Below are positions 1-7,611 of a DNA stretch of 17,725 nucleotides, in pieces. Position numbers and translations under genes: made by a program. The notes beneath the pieces are model-generated. The model saw nothing but the letters and a program-made list of their open reading frames with translations, had not been told where the DNA came from and ran no database searches. Source of the DNA: an uncultured Lachnospiraceae bacterium (GTDB taxonomy: Bacteria; Bacillota; Clostridia; Lachnospirales; Lachnospiraceae); NCBI GenBank assembly GCA_902772565.1, contig CACYBJ010000180.1, positions 1 through 17,725 of the forward strand, written 5' to 3'. The first letter of the stretch is position 1. Every line of letters starts with the position of its first letter.

Positions 1-1630
1 CGCTTGAAACCATGGCTGCATATCTCTTGAGATATCCTGAAAGTTCCTTCTTCTTTGGAACGAAGTTGCTCATTCTCTTAGCGATTTCTTCATCGCTCAC
101 CTTAAGTTCAAGAGTGTTCTCAGGGATATTGATGGAAATAATATCTCCGTCCTTTACAACACCGATAAGGCCACCGTCGGCAGCTTCCGGAGAAACATGT
201 CCGATGCAGGCGCCTCTTGTTGCGCCGGAGAAACGTCCGTCGGTAATAAGAGCTACGCTTTCGCCCAGTCCCATTCCCATAATGGCAGATGTAGGATTAA
301 GCATTTCTCTCATGCCCGGACCTCCCTTAGGTCCTTCATATCTGATTACCACTACATCGCCGGCAACAATCTTTCCGCCGTCAATTGCAGCCTGAGCCTC
401 TTCTTCGCTGTCAAATACCTTTGCAGGACCTTCATGAACAAGCATTTCGGGAGCCACTGCGGAACGCTTGACAACCGAACCGTCCTTCGCAAGATTTCCT
501 CTGAGAACAGCGATACCGCCTGTTTCTGAATACGGTTCTTCAACCGGTCTGATTATATTCTTGTCAAGATTAATGTGACCCTTGATATTCTCTCCTACAG
601 TCTTGCCTGTTACGGTAATGCAGTCAGTTTCAATGAGCCCCTTCTTGTTAAGTTCGTTCATTACGGCATATACTCCGCCGGCCTCATTAAGATCTTCCAT
701 GTAAGCATGACCTGCCGGTGCAAGATGGCAAAGGTTAGGAGTCTTTGCACTGATGCCGTTGGCAATGTCAAGGTTAAGATCGATGCCGCATTCGTTTGCA
801 ATTGCAGGCAGATGCAGCATTGAATTTGTGGAACATCCGAGAGCCATGTCAACGGTAAGGGCATTCTTGAAAGCCTTTTCCGTCATGATGTCTCTTGGCT
901 TAATATCTTTCTTTAAAAGTTCCATAACCTGCATGCCGGCACGCTTTGCAAGTTCTATTCTTGCTGAATAGACTGCAGGAATGGTTCCGTTTCCTCTAAG
1001 ACCCATTCCGAGCACTTCCGTAAGACAGTTCATGGAATTGGCAGTGTACATTCCGGAGCAGGATCCGCAGGTAGGACAAGCCTTGCATTCAAACTCAAGG
1101 AGTTTTTCTTCATCGATCTTGCCTGCATTGAACTGACCTACCGCCTCAAACATGCTTGAAAGCGATGTCTTCTTGCCGCCAACACGGCCTGCGAGCATCG
1201 GACCGCCGCTGACAAAGATTGTAGGAACATTTACTCTGGCAGCTGCCATTAAAAGTCCGGGTACATTTTTGTCGCAGTTTGGTATCATGACTAAAGCATC
1301 AAAGCCATGAGCTATAGCCATACACTCTGTCGAATCGGCTATAAGGTCTCTTGTAACAAGAGAGTATTTCATTCCAATGTGTCCCATGGCGATGCCATCA
1401 CAAACAGCAATAGCCGGGAACACAACAGGATTGCCTCCCGCCATTGCTACACCAAGCTTAACAGCCTCAACAATCTTATCGATATTCATGTGACCGGGAA
1501 CGATTTCATTGTAAGAACTTACAATACCAACCGTCGGTCTTTTAATCTCTTCATTTGTCCATCCAAGTGCATGATAAAGCGAACGATGAGGTGCGTTTCC
1601 GGCACCGTTTTTTAACCTATCGCTGTACAT
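1..1630 (-). CDS. ilvD: Dihydroxy-acid dehydratase, 3' end cut by window edge
   Basis: Dehydrates 2,3-dihydroxy-isovalerate and 2,3-dihydroxy-3-methylvalerate to the 2-keto acids, the third common step of valine and isoleucine synthesis; it is a cytosolic Fe-S enzyme. The frame translates from ATG at 1630 (MYSDRLKNGAGNAPHRSLYH) and stays open to base 1, giving 543 codons; the family is about 555 residues, so only a dozen or so C-terminal residues are missing. Family signatures seen are AVCDG (Cys77), NCDKN (Cys119) and CPTCGSCSGMYTANSMN (Cys185-191), the Fe-S and Mg-binding regions, and near the C-terminus GLGESVALITDGRFSGATRG. An AGAAGGAT ribosome site lies just upstream of the ATG. A consensus-like promoter at 1681-1709 suggests transcription separate from ilvBNC, from which it is split by two unrelated envelope genes. 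Confidence 0.97.
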   Translation of the reverse strand, partial: MYSDRLKNGAGNAPHRSLYHALGWTNEEIKRPTVGIVSSYNEIVPGHMNIDKIVEAVKLGVAMAGGNPVVFPAIAVCDGIAMGHIGMKYSLVTRDLIADSTECMAIAHGFDALVMIPNCDKNVPGLLMAAARVNVPTIFVSGGPMLAGRVGGKKTSLSSMFEAVGQFNAGKIDEEKLLEFECKACPTCGSCSGMYTANSMNCLTEVLGMGLRGNGTIPAVYSARIELAKRAGMQVMELLKKDIKPRDIMTEKAFKNALTVDMALGCSTNSMLHLPAIANECGIDLNLDIANGISAKTPNLCHLAPAGHAYMEDLNEAGGVYAVMNELNKKGLIETDCITVTGKTVGENIKGHINLDKNIIRPVEEPYSETGGIAVLRGNLAKDGSVVKRSAVAPEMLVHEGPAKVFDSEEEAQAAIDGGKIVAGDVVVIRYEGPKGGPGMREMLNPTSAIMGMGLGESVALITDGRFSGATRGACIGHVSPEAADGGLIGVVKDGDIISINIPENTLELKVSDEEIAKRMSNFVPKKKELSGYLKRYAAMVSS

Positions 1631-1680
1631 TTTATTATCCTTCTTTCCGCCACCCGTGTCTCGGGCAACTGTTAAGGCGT

Positions 1681-1709
1681 ATTATAGCACTTTTATATGT
1701 TCTTATAAA
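1681..1709 (-). promoter_or_regulatory. Sigma-A-type promoter of ilvD
   Basis: Reading leftward, a perfect TATAAT (1681-1686) is preceded by TGC, making an extended -10, with a weak -35 TTTATA (1704-1709) at 17 bp. The predicted start is near 1674, leaving a leader of about 45 nt before the ilvD ATG. No T-box or other long leader would fit in this space. Confidence 0.75.
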
Positions 1710-1720
1710 GAAAAATCTTC

Positions 1721-1735
1721 CAATGAGAATCATTG
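1721..1735. promoter_or_regulatory. Inverted repeat CAATGA-GAA-TCATTG upstream of ilvD promoter
   Basis: A 6-bp perfect inverted repeat with a 3-bp centre lies 11 bp upstream of the ilvD -35 box and contains the TGA stop of the preceding gene. Its core AATGAGAATCATT resembles Fur-family operators. On the minus strand it could instead form a short AT-rich hairpin followed, after five bases, by TTTTTC, a weak terminator for the small membrane protein gene. The sequence does not decide between these. Confidence 0.3.
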
Positions 1736-2239
1736 CTTTACACTAATAGATTTCATAAAGTCTTTGGACTCATCGTAGTTTTTTTCAAAATAATCAACCA
1801 AATAATCCCTATACTCTTTTAATCCATTACCGTCACCCTTTACGAGATAATGATAGAATCCGGTTTCAATATAGCCTGAGTGAACATCAATCATATACTG
1901 GTATTCTCTATCATCAGTAAATATCTGAAGTTCCATATCATTCCCTCCGGAATGCTTATCTACCTTTCCTTTTTTCTTTGCATTCAAAGAGTTCAGCCTC
2001 GATATAATACCTTCAATATCATCTTTATTGGTTATGCTGAGTCCCAAAGGTGGTTCAGATTTCCAGTACTTCATATCAATACGATATACATTCTCGAACT
2101 TCATTTTATCTTGTGTATATGTAAAATCACCCTCATTTTCGCTTGCTTTTTTCTTAGTATTTACAACAATAACTGTAACAATTATTACAACGACAACAGA
2201 CAAAATTGCGCCCCAAAAAAATACTCTGTTTTTCTTCAC
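1730..2239 (-). CDS. Small single-pass membrane protein, unknown function
   Basis: 169 residues from GTG at 2239. The frame is open further up to a TTG at 2272, but AAAGGAG sits nine bases before the GTG, and the protein then begins with a normal short basic N-terminus, VKKNRVFF. Residues about 6-26 are one hydrophobic helix (GAILSVVVVIIVTVIVV), followed by KKK, so the C-terminal ~140 residues probably face outside as an anchored domain. There is no lipobox Cys. The exposed part is charged, with the pieces EPPLGLSITNKDDIEGIISRLNSL and DVHSGYIETGFYHYLV; no family is recognised. It lies between the decayed ilvC fragment and ilvD, same strand, with its stop inside a small inverted repeat. Confidence 0.8.
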   Translation of the reverse strand: MKKNRVFFWGAILSVVVVIIVTVIVVNTKKKASENEGDFTYTQDKMKFENVYRIDMKYWKSEPPLGLSITNKDDIEGIISRLNSLNAKKKGKVDKHSGGNDMELQIFTDDREYQYMIDVHSGYIETGFYHYLVKGDGNGLKEYRDYLVDYFEKNYDESKDFMKSISVKQ

Positions 2240-2317
2240 GGCTGTACACTCCTTTCTCTTTTGGATTTGCAAATTACGATATCACAACCTTTACAACATC
2301 CAAATCTGTGCTTCCGA

Positions 2318-2362
2318 CTGTAAAGCTTTCTGGTTTCGTCGCCAACTTTTTCTGCCGGATGC
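2318..2362 (-). pseudogene. Decayed fragment of the ilvC 3' end (direct repeat of 3584-3628)
   Basis: These 45 bases match 3584-3628, inside the end of ilvC, at 41 positions; all four differences are transitions (2333, 2339, 2344, 2350). In the ilvC frame the copy reads HPAEKVGDETRKLYS against HPAEKVGGEIRKLYS in the intact gene: two silent changes, G to D, and I to T. The next 10 bases (2308-2317) still match loosely, then similarity ends; the intact ilvC has 11 further codons. On the other side similarity stops at 2363, ten bases before the lipoprotein's TAG. No start codon or ribosome site belongs to it. It is a relic of duplication, insertion or recombination, not a gene. Confidence 0.85.
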
Positions 2363-2372
2363 GCTCAAAGCG

Positions 2373-3326
2373 CTACTTGGTAAATACCAGTTCATTTACG
2401 AAATACTGCATCGGTATTCCGAGATCAACAAACATAAGGTCTGCTGATTGGGCAGTGTCAAGAATCAATCTGCCTTCAGAATCCGTATAGAAGCATAAAT
2501 GACGCAATCTGGTTATGTTAACGTTATTGTCCACATCTTCAAATGCCAGAACAAGCATTCCGTCGTTGTAGGCAGCTGTACCGGCAGTTTCCTTTGTGGT
2601 TTTTAAAACAAAACTGTAACCATCGTCTTCCTTGGTGATAGTTATAGAAGGAACCACTTCTTCGCCTTCTGTATCGGCGATTGCAGAATAATCTCCGATA
2701 ATGTCATCTGTAGCCACAGCCTCCTCTACAGGAAAAACTTCGTAATCATCACCGTTTCCCACTACGTCCTCAATCGTGTATTGCTCCTTATTGGCAAGAA
2801 CAAAATCAGATTTTGTTTCATCATCAAGAACGAGCACTTCCTCAGGTATTTCATCCAGAGAAACCGACTTTGTGTCATCAAATACAAGACTGCGGTCGGA
2901 GGTTGTATAGAACACAAGATCGTAGGTTTTTCCCGCATCTGCCACATCCTCGGCACTTATAGTCAGATATCCGTCGGCATATGAAAAACCACCCACACAT
3001 GTGAACGAAAAAGCGCTTCGGGTAATTGAAGCATGATAACGATCGTAATAGCAATCATAGGTCAGGTACATTTGTACATCAGTGTCATTTTCTCCACTGT
3101 CACCTACAACAGCTGTATAGAAACCAAGAATATCCTTTTCTTCTCCAAAATCGCAGACAGATGCCTTTTCGGAATCATTACTGTCGTCAGTATCTGATGA
3201 GCTTTGCTTAGAATTCTCTTTGGAGTTACCGGTACTCTTTTTTGCAGTCTCACTTCCGCAGGCAGTAAGTGCTGCCATCATTACAAATAATATAGTTACT
3301 TTAAATAAGTTATGGTCTGTAAACAT
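2373..3326 (-). CDS. Predicted lipoprotein with two tandem related domains, unknown function
   Basis: 317 residues from ATG at 3326, chosen because AGGGGG lies nine bases upstream and the protein then begins with a standard lipoprotein signal: hydrophobic stretch FKVTILFVMMAALTAC with lipobox LTAC and Cys23. An upstream in-frame start would add 21 residues before the signal and has no comparable ribosome site. After the Cys comes a Ser/Lys/Asp-rich linker (to about residue 60), then two diverged repeats: residues ~66-166 (starting ILGFYTAV, with FSYADGYLTISAEDV and LVFYTTSDRSLVFD) and ~209-317 (starting IIGDYSAI, with AAYNDGMLVLAFEDV and LCFYTDSEGRLILD). The order of matching pieces is the same, so a domain duplicated inside the gene. 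Anchored to the outer face of the membrane; substrate unknown. It has its own promoter (3410-3437) and is flanked by the ilvC end repeat. Confidence 0.9.
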   Translation of the reverse strand: MFTDHNLFKVTILFVMMAALTACGSETAKKSTGNSKENSKQSSSDTDDSNDSEKASVCDFGEEKDILGFYTAVVGDSGENDTDVQMYLTYDCYYDRYHASITRSAFSFTCVGGFSYADGYLTISAEDVADAGKTYDLVFYTTSDRSLVFDDTKSVSLDEIPEEVLVLDDETKSDFVLANKEQYTIEDVVGNGDDYEVFPVEEAVATDDIIGDYSAIADTEGEEVVPSITITKEDDGYSFVLKTTKETAGTAAYNDGMLVLAFEDVDNNVNITRLRHLCFYTDSEGRLILDTAQSADLMFVDLGIPMQYFVNELVFTK

Positions 3327-3409
3327 AATAATTCGCCCCCTGTCACATACACATATAAAACAAAACGGGAAATAAACAATTCGAATCACTACTCGTTTTA
3401 TTCAGTTTA

Positions 3410-3437
3410 ATTATACCCCCCCTTTAAATGATGTAAA
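3410..3437 (-). promoter_or_regulatory. Promoter of the lipoprotein gene
   Basis: Leftward -35 TTTACA (3432-3437), 16-bp spacer containing a run of seven G, and a perfect -10 TATAAT (3410-3415). The predicted start is about 3403, giving a leader of roughly 75 nt. It lies downstream of the ilvC terminator, so the gene is probably independent of ilvBNC. Confidence 0.8.
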
Positions 3438-3440
3438 CAC

Positions 3441-3481
3441 TTCGTGCACGAACAACAATTTTTTTGTCGTTCGTGCACGAA
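3441..3481. promoter_or_regulatory. Two copies of a 12-bp palindrome, TTCGTGCACGAA
   Basis: Exact copies at 3441-3452 and 3470-3481 are spaced 29 bp apart. The first begins four bases upstream of the lipoprotein -35 box; the second overlaps the T-rich tail of the ilvC terminator. The flanks extend them into a large inverted repeat: 3441-3458 against 3464-3481 pair at 17 of 18 positions around a 5-base T centre. This layout fits paired binding sites for a dimeric regulator of the lipoprotein gene. The regulator is not identifiable here. A hairpin role in RNA is less likely because it lies upstream of the promoter. Confidence 0.6.
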
Positions 3482-3489
3482 AAACACAA

Positions 3490-3521
3490 AAACCCTTCTC
3501 CGAATGCTCGGAGAAGGGTTT
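3490..3521 (-). terminator. Rho-independent terminator of ilvBNC
   Basis: Perfect 14-bp stem (AAACCCTTCTCCGA at 3490-3503 against 3508-3521) with a 4-base loop. Reading leftward it is followed by TTGTGTTTTT. It starts 26 bases after the ilvC stop codon. Confidence 0.93.
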
Positions 3522-3546
3522 AAAAGCATGTAAATCATTACACTGA

Positions 3547-4572
3547 TTAGTTGTTGATGAGCTTGTCGCCTTCGTTGTTCCAGCTGTAAAGCTTTCTGAT
3601 TTCGCCGCCGACTTTCTCTGCCGGATGCTCGCTTGCAAGCTTTCTCATAGCCTGGAAGTGTACCTGACGTCCTGCAGGTGACATGTCAAGAAGGAATTCC
3701 TTAGCGAAGGAACCATCCTGAATGTCGGCAAGGACTTTCTTCATAGCCTTCTTTGTGTCGTCTGTAATGATCTTAGGACCTGTTACATAATCGCCGTACT
3801 CAGCTGTGTTGGAGATTGAATATCTCATGCCTGCAAAGCCTGACTGATAAATAAGGTCAACGATGAGCTTCATTTCATGGATACACTCAAAGTATGCATT
3901 TCTTGGATCATATCCTGCTTCTGTAAGAACTTCGAAACCTGTCTGCATAAGTTTGCAAACACCACCGCAAAGAACTGCCTGCTCACCGAAAAGGTCTGTT
4001 TCTGTTTCTGTTCTGAATGTTGTCTCAAGAACGCCTGCTCTTGCGCCGCCGATTCCAAGGGCATATGCAAGACCAAGATCCCATGCATCGCCTGTAGCAT
4101 CCTGCTCAACTGCGATAAGGCAAGGTGTTCCTTTTCCTGCCTGGTACTCACTTCTTACTGTGTGACCCGGTGCCTTAGGAGCAATCATGATAACATTTAC
4201 ATCTGCAGGAGGCTTAATGCATCCGAAGTGGATGTTGAAACCATGTGCAAATGCAAGTGTCTTTCCTGCTGTAAGGTAAGGTGCGATATCTGTCTTATAT
4301 ACATCAGCCTGTTTCTCATCAGGGATGAGGATCATGATAATGTCACCCTGCTTAGCTGCTTCTGAAACCGAAACAACTGTAAGACCCTGAGCTTCAGCCT
4401 TAGCCTTGCTCTTTGATCCTTCATAAAGACCAACTACAACATTAACACCGCTCTCTTTTAAGTTAAGTGCATGTGCATGTCCCTGTGAACCGTAACCAAT
4501 GATTGCAACTGTCTTACCGTTAAGTTTTGAAAGGTCACAGTCTTCCTGATAGAAAATTCTGTTCTCTGCCAT
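3547..4572 (-). CDS. ilvC: Ketol-acid reductoisomerase, class I (short form)
   Basis: Isomerises and reduces 2-acetolactate or 2-aceto-2-hydroxybutyrate to the dihydroxy acids with NAD(P)H and Mg, the second common step of valine/isoleucine synthesis. 341 residues, usual for class I. N-terminal Rossmann part with GYGSQGHAHALNLKESG (26-42); the cofactor loop GLYEGSKSKA (48-57) carries Ser and Lys as in NADPH-preferring enzymes. Active-site residues visible are His110, Lys133 (APKAPGHTVR), Asp193 and Glu197 (ETDLFGEQ), Glu229 and Glu233 (FECIHEMK), and Ser254. AAAAGGAG precedes the ATG. It is last in ilvB-ilvN-ilvC, 71 bases after ilvN, and followed by a strong terminator. Its codons for HPAEKVGGEIRKLYS are the source of the relic at 2318-2362. 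Confidence 0.98.
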   Translation of the reverse strand: MAENRIFYQEDCDLSKLNGKTVAIIGYGSQGHAHALNLKESGVNVVVGLYEGSKSKAKAEAQGLTVVSVSEAAKQGDIIMILIPDEKQADVYKTDIAPYLTAGKTLAFAHGFNIHFGCIKPPADVNVIMIAPKAPGHTVRSEYQAGKGTPCLIAVEQDATGDAWDLGLAYALGIGGARAGVLETTFRTETETDLFGEQAVLCGGVCKLMQTGFEVLTEAGYDPRNAYFECIHEMKLIVDLIYQSGFAGMRYSISNTAEYGDYVTGPKIITDDTKKAMKKVLADIQDGSFAKEFLLDMSPAGRQVHFQAMRKLASEHPAEKVGGEIRKLYSWNNEGDKLINN

Positions 4573-4643
4573 TTTTATATCTCCTTTTAATTAGGTTTTA
4601 TTTAAGCGGGCACATTCCTTTTAAGGCTTTCCCGTTGTTAACT

Positions 4644-5144
4644 TTATTTATTGTCTCCAAGAACATGACCGTGGCTTCTTGAAAGAGCTACGATTCCGGT
4701 ACGACACATTTCAATTATGCCATATTCTCTTAAGAATTCAATAATGGCATCTATTTTAGTTGTGGGACCTGTTACTTCGATTGTCATGGTCTCCGGAGCA
4801 TAGTCTACTACTTTTGCCCTGAATACGTCAACTACCGAAAGAATATCCTGACGGCTTTCCGGTGTATTGGCCACTTTAAGAAGCACCAGTTCTCTTGAAA
4901 CAAAGCTTCCTGCTTCAAGCTCTGCAACCTCTACCACATCAGGCATTTTCTCAAGCTGCTTGATGATCTGTTCCTTGTCATCATCCCCCAGGAAGGAAAT
5001 GGTGATTCGGGAAAGGTCATGGTTATCGGTTTCTCCCACTGTAAGGGTATCAATGTTAAATCCCTTACGTCTGAACATTCCGGATATTCTGTTAAGAACA
5101 CCAAAGTGGTTCTTTACAAGTATAGCTACTATATTTCTGCTCAT
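4644..5144 (-). CDS. ilvN: Acetolactate synthase, small (regulatory) subunit
   Basis: 166 residues, full length for the family. An N-terminal ACT domain (about 4-75: IVAILVKNHFGVLNRISGMF, then GFNIDTLTVGETDNHDLSRITI) is where valine binds to inhibit the holoenzyme in this family. The C-terminal part ends with AIIEFLREYGIIEMCRTGIVALSRS, the conserved small-subunit tail. It partners the catalytic subunit encoded just upstream: the AAGGAGG site immediately follows the ilvB TAA and only 15 bases separate the genes, so translation is probably coupled. Confidence 0.96.
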   Translation of the reverse strand: MSRNIVAILVKNHFGVLNRISGMFRRKGFNIDTLTVGETDNHDLSRITISFLGDDDKEQIIKQLEKMPDVVEVAELEAGSFVSRELVLLKVANTPESRQDILSVVDVFRAKVVDYAPETMTIEVTGPTTKIDAIIEFLREYGIIEMCRTGIVALSRSHGHVLGDNK

Positions 5145-5159
5145 TACTTTGGCCTCCTT

Positions 5160-6824
5160 TTACTTGTCTACCTTAGTGATAAGGTCTTCCATGGAGCCTC
5201 CCGGAGGCATCATAGGAAGAACGAATTCATCCTTATCGATTCTTGCTTCTACGATTACCGGACCATCTGTAGCAAACGCCTTTTCAAATGCAGCAGTAAG
5301 CTCATCCATGTTCTCTGCTCTGTATCCTTCGGCACCGAATGCTTCGGCAAGTTTTACAAAGTCGGTTTCACGGTTCTTAAGATCCGTATTGGAATAACGT
5401 TCTCCGAAGAAAAGTGTCTGCCACTGGCGAACCATTCCGAGAACCTTGTTATTAAGAATGAGTACTACTACCGGAACTCTGTTGGTTACGGCTGTAGCCA
5501 TTTCGGTAAGGCACATGCCGAATCCGCCGTCACCCGTTACAAGTACAGTACGCTCCTTGGAACCGAAAGCGGCACCGATTGCAGCGCCGAGACCGAAGCC
5601 CATTGTTCCGAGACCGCCGCTGGAAATAAACTTGCGGCTTTCACGAAGATTGCAATACTGAGCGGCCCACATCTGGTTCTGACCTACGTCAGTGGTAATA
5701 GGTGTGCCGGGTTTTGTAAACTCATTGAGTTTAAGAAGAATATTCTTAGGTGTGAACTTATCGTCAAGCGGATCACACTCTGCTTCCTTTGCAAGAAGAG
5801 CATCTACTTCTGCCTTCCATTCCGGAAGCTTTTTGGTCTCAAGTTTTGCATTGAGTCTTGTAAGAACTTCCTTAACATCGCCCTTAACTGCACAGTTTAC
5901 GGAAACGTTTTTCTCGAACTCGGAAGGATCGATATCAATGTGAACAACCTTGGCATTAGGTACGAACTTATCAAGTCTTCCTGTTGCACGGTCAGAGAAT
6001 CTGGAACCTACGGTTATTAAACAGTCACATCCGTACATTGCAAGGGATGATGCGTAATGTCCGTGCATACCAACCATTCCCAGGAATCTCGGATGATCTG
6101 TAGGAACTTCGGAAAGACCCATCATGGAGCAGCCGATAAATGCATCTGCCTTTTCGGCAAGTTCCTGTATTTCTTTCTCAGCTCCGGATGAAATAGCACC
6201 GCCGCCTACAAATACGAAAGGCTTCTTAGCTTCCATAATGATTTCTGCAGCTGCGTCAATGCTTGACTCTTCGGCAGGAACAATTGCATCTGCCGGAACG
6301 GGAGCCTGCGGGATGTACTCACAGTCTGCAAGCTGGATATTCTTTGGAATATCAATAAGGACAGGTCCCGGACGTCCGCTCTTTGCAAGGCGGATAGCTT
6401 CACGAACCGTATCTGCGAGTTTTTCTACTTTGGTTACAAAGAAGTTGTGCTTTGTTATCGGCATTGTCACACCGGTAATATCAACTTCCTGGAATGCATC
6501 CTTACCGATCATCTTCATTCCTACGTTACCTGTAATGGCAACAAGCGGAATGGAATCAAGGTAGGCTGTGGCAATACCTGTTACAAGGTTTGTAGCTCCG
6601 GGGCCGGATGTGGCGATACATACGCCAACCTTACCGCTTGAACGGGCATAGCCGTCGGCAGCATGGGCAGCACCCTGCTCATGGGCTGTAAGAACGTGAT
6701 GAAGCTCATCACTGTGTTTGTATATTTCATCATAGATATCAAGAACCGCTCCGCCCGGATAACCGAATACAACTTCGATTTCCTGCTCGATAAGGGTCTT
6801 TATAAGTATTTCTGCACCTCTCAT
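5160..6824 (-). CDS. ilvB: Acetolactate synthase, large (catalytic) subunit
   Basis: Thiamine-diphosphate enzyme that condenses pyruvate with pyruvate or 2-ketobutyrate, the committed step of branched-chain amino acid synthesis. 554 residues, normal length. Three ThDP-family domains are present: an N-terminal domain with VVFGYPGGAVLDIYD and catalytic Glu49 (TAHEQGAAHAADGYAR); a central FAD-binding-type domain with FVGGGAISSGA; and a C-terminal ThDP-binding motif from GDGGFGM (431) to NN at 458-459. The tail DEFVLPMMPPGGSMEDLI is typical of biosynthetic, not catabolic, enzymes. AAAGGA lies just before the ATG. A 76-base gap separates it from the kinase-like gene upstream, with no terminator and no T-box leader. 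Confidence 0.97.
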   Translation of the reverse strand: MRGAEILIKTLIEQEIEVVFGYPGGAVLDIYDEIYKHSDELHHVLTAHEQGAAHAADGYARSSGKVGVCIATSGPGATNLVTGIATAYLDSIPLVAITGNVGMKMIGKDAFQEVDITGVTMPITKHNFFVTKVEKLADTVREAIRLAKSGRPGPVLIDIPKNIQLADCEYIPQAPVPADAIVPAEESSIDAAAEIIMEAKKPFVFVGGGAISSGAEKEIQELAEKADAFIGCSMMGLSEVPTDHPRFLGMVGMHGHYASSLAMYGCDCLITVGSRFSDRATGRLDKFVPNAKVVHIDIDPSEFEKNVSVNCAVKGDVKEVLTRLNAKLETKKLPEWKAEVDALLAKEAECDPLDDKFTPKNILLKLNEFTKPGTPITTDVGQNQMWAAQYCNLRESRKFISSGGLGTMGFGLGAAIGAAFGSKERTVLVTGDGGFGMCLTEMATAVTNRVPVVVLILNNKVLGMVRQWQTLFFGERYSNTDLKNRETDFVKLAEAFGAEGYRAENMDELTAAFEKAFATDGPVIVEARIDKDEFVLPMMPPGGSMEDLITKVDK

Positions 6825-6849
6825 GATAATTCCTTTCCATATATATTAA

Positions 6850-6863
6850 TCACGTGTTCGTGA
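6850..6863. promoter_or_regulatory. Inverted repeat TCACG-TGTT-CGTGA in the ilvB leader
   Basis: Perfect 5-bp arms with a 4-base centre, 25 bases before the ilvB start codon, in an otherwise AT-rich gap. It could be an operator or a small hairpin. No convincing promoter boxes were found in the same gap, so the role is unsupported beyond position. Confidence 0.25.
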
Positions 6864-6900
6864 CTCATATCATTATTGTTATTGTAATCATAGCGGAAAG

Positions 6901-7524
6901 TCAGACGAGACCTCTGCTTTTAAGACAGGTCATGATCATCTCGATGGCGGTATCCTCACTGATTTTGGATGTGTTAATGCAAAGATCGTAGTTGGATGCC
7001 TCTCCCCATGCACCGTCGCCGAAGTAATTGTAATAGGAACGGCGAGAGCGGTCCATGCGGCCTATTTTGTTTTCCGCCTCTTTTTCTTTAAGGTTTTCTT
7101 TTTTCGCCACGAAGGCGACTCGGTCCTTATCTTCGGCCGTAAAGAAAATGCTTAAAGTTTCATGACTGTCCTTTAAGATTTTGTCAGCGCGTCGGCCCAC
7201 AATAACACAAGGCCCCTGGCTTGCGATTTCCCTGATGGTTTCGATCTGAACCTTCTGGATTGCAAGATCAACGGGCTGGGTCTGACCAAATCCCGACTGA
7301 AGCATGATGCTTTCGGGATTCATGAAAATTGAATACAGAAGGGAACTGGTTCTCTTTTCATCAAAGCTCTTGATGTACTCGCTGGTGAACCCGCTCTTCT
7401 TAACCTGCTCTTCAATTATTTCTTTGTCATAGAAAGGAATCCCAAGCCTTTCGGCAAGTCTGATTCCTATTTCGGAGCCGCGACTTCCATAACTCCGGCC
7501 GATGGTAACAGCAAATTTCTCCAT
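6901..7524 (-). CDS. Cytidylate kinase-like family protein
   Basis: 207 residues. It begins with the nucleotide-kinase fold signature VTIGRSYGSRGSEIGIRLAERLGIPFYDKEIIEE: a P-loop variant G-R-S-Y-G-S-R-G followed by the YDKEI motif seen in the cytidylate-kinase-like family widespread in Clostridia. Later come GPCVIVGRRADKIL (about 105-118) and GRMDRSRRSYYNYFGDGAWG, the Arg-rich lid-type segment and family-typical YYN/W region. True CMP kinase activity is uncertain: this family is shorter and diverged from Cmk, and the substrate is inferred from fold only. GGAGGAGG precedes the ATG. Its promoter (7612-7640) is the nearest strong one upstream of ilvB, so ilvBNC may be transcribed with it. Confidence 0.88.
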   Translation of the reverse strand: MEKFAVTIGRSYGSRGSEIGIRLAERLGIPFYDKEIIEEQVKKSGFTSEYIKSFDEKRTSSLLYSIFMNPESIMLQSGFGQTQPVDLAIQKVQIETIREIASQGPCVIVGRRADKILKDSHETLSIFFTAEDKDRVAFVAKKENLKEKEAENKIGRMDRSRRSYYNYFGDGAWGEASNYDLCINTSKISEDTAIEMIMTCLKSRGLV

Positions 7525-7611
7525 GCTTTATACCTCCTCCGGTTTAATTACTTTTGCAGATGCGGTAGCAAGCCTGTGGTTAATGACTGTTCGCATTTGC
7601 AATATTGATAT

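Noticed and set aside
2361..2373. GCGCT-CAA-AGCGC hairpin at the lipoprotein stop as a terminator
   Set aside because: Only five base pairs and no T-run follows; it may mark the join of the ilvC fragment, but no termination can be claimed.
4573..4643. CGGG/CCCG imperfect hairpin between ilvN and ilvC as an attenuator
   Set aside because: The stem is interrupted, has no T-run, and no alternative pairing was seen.
5019..6020. 333-codon open frame on the plus strand opposite ilvB/ilvN
   Set aside because: It lies wholly antisense to two clear enzymes, has no ribosome site, and its translation is Cys/Lys-rich with no domain; a by-product of ilvB codon use.
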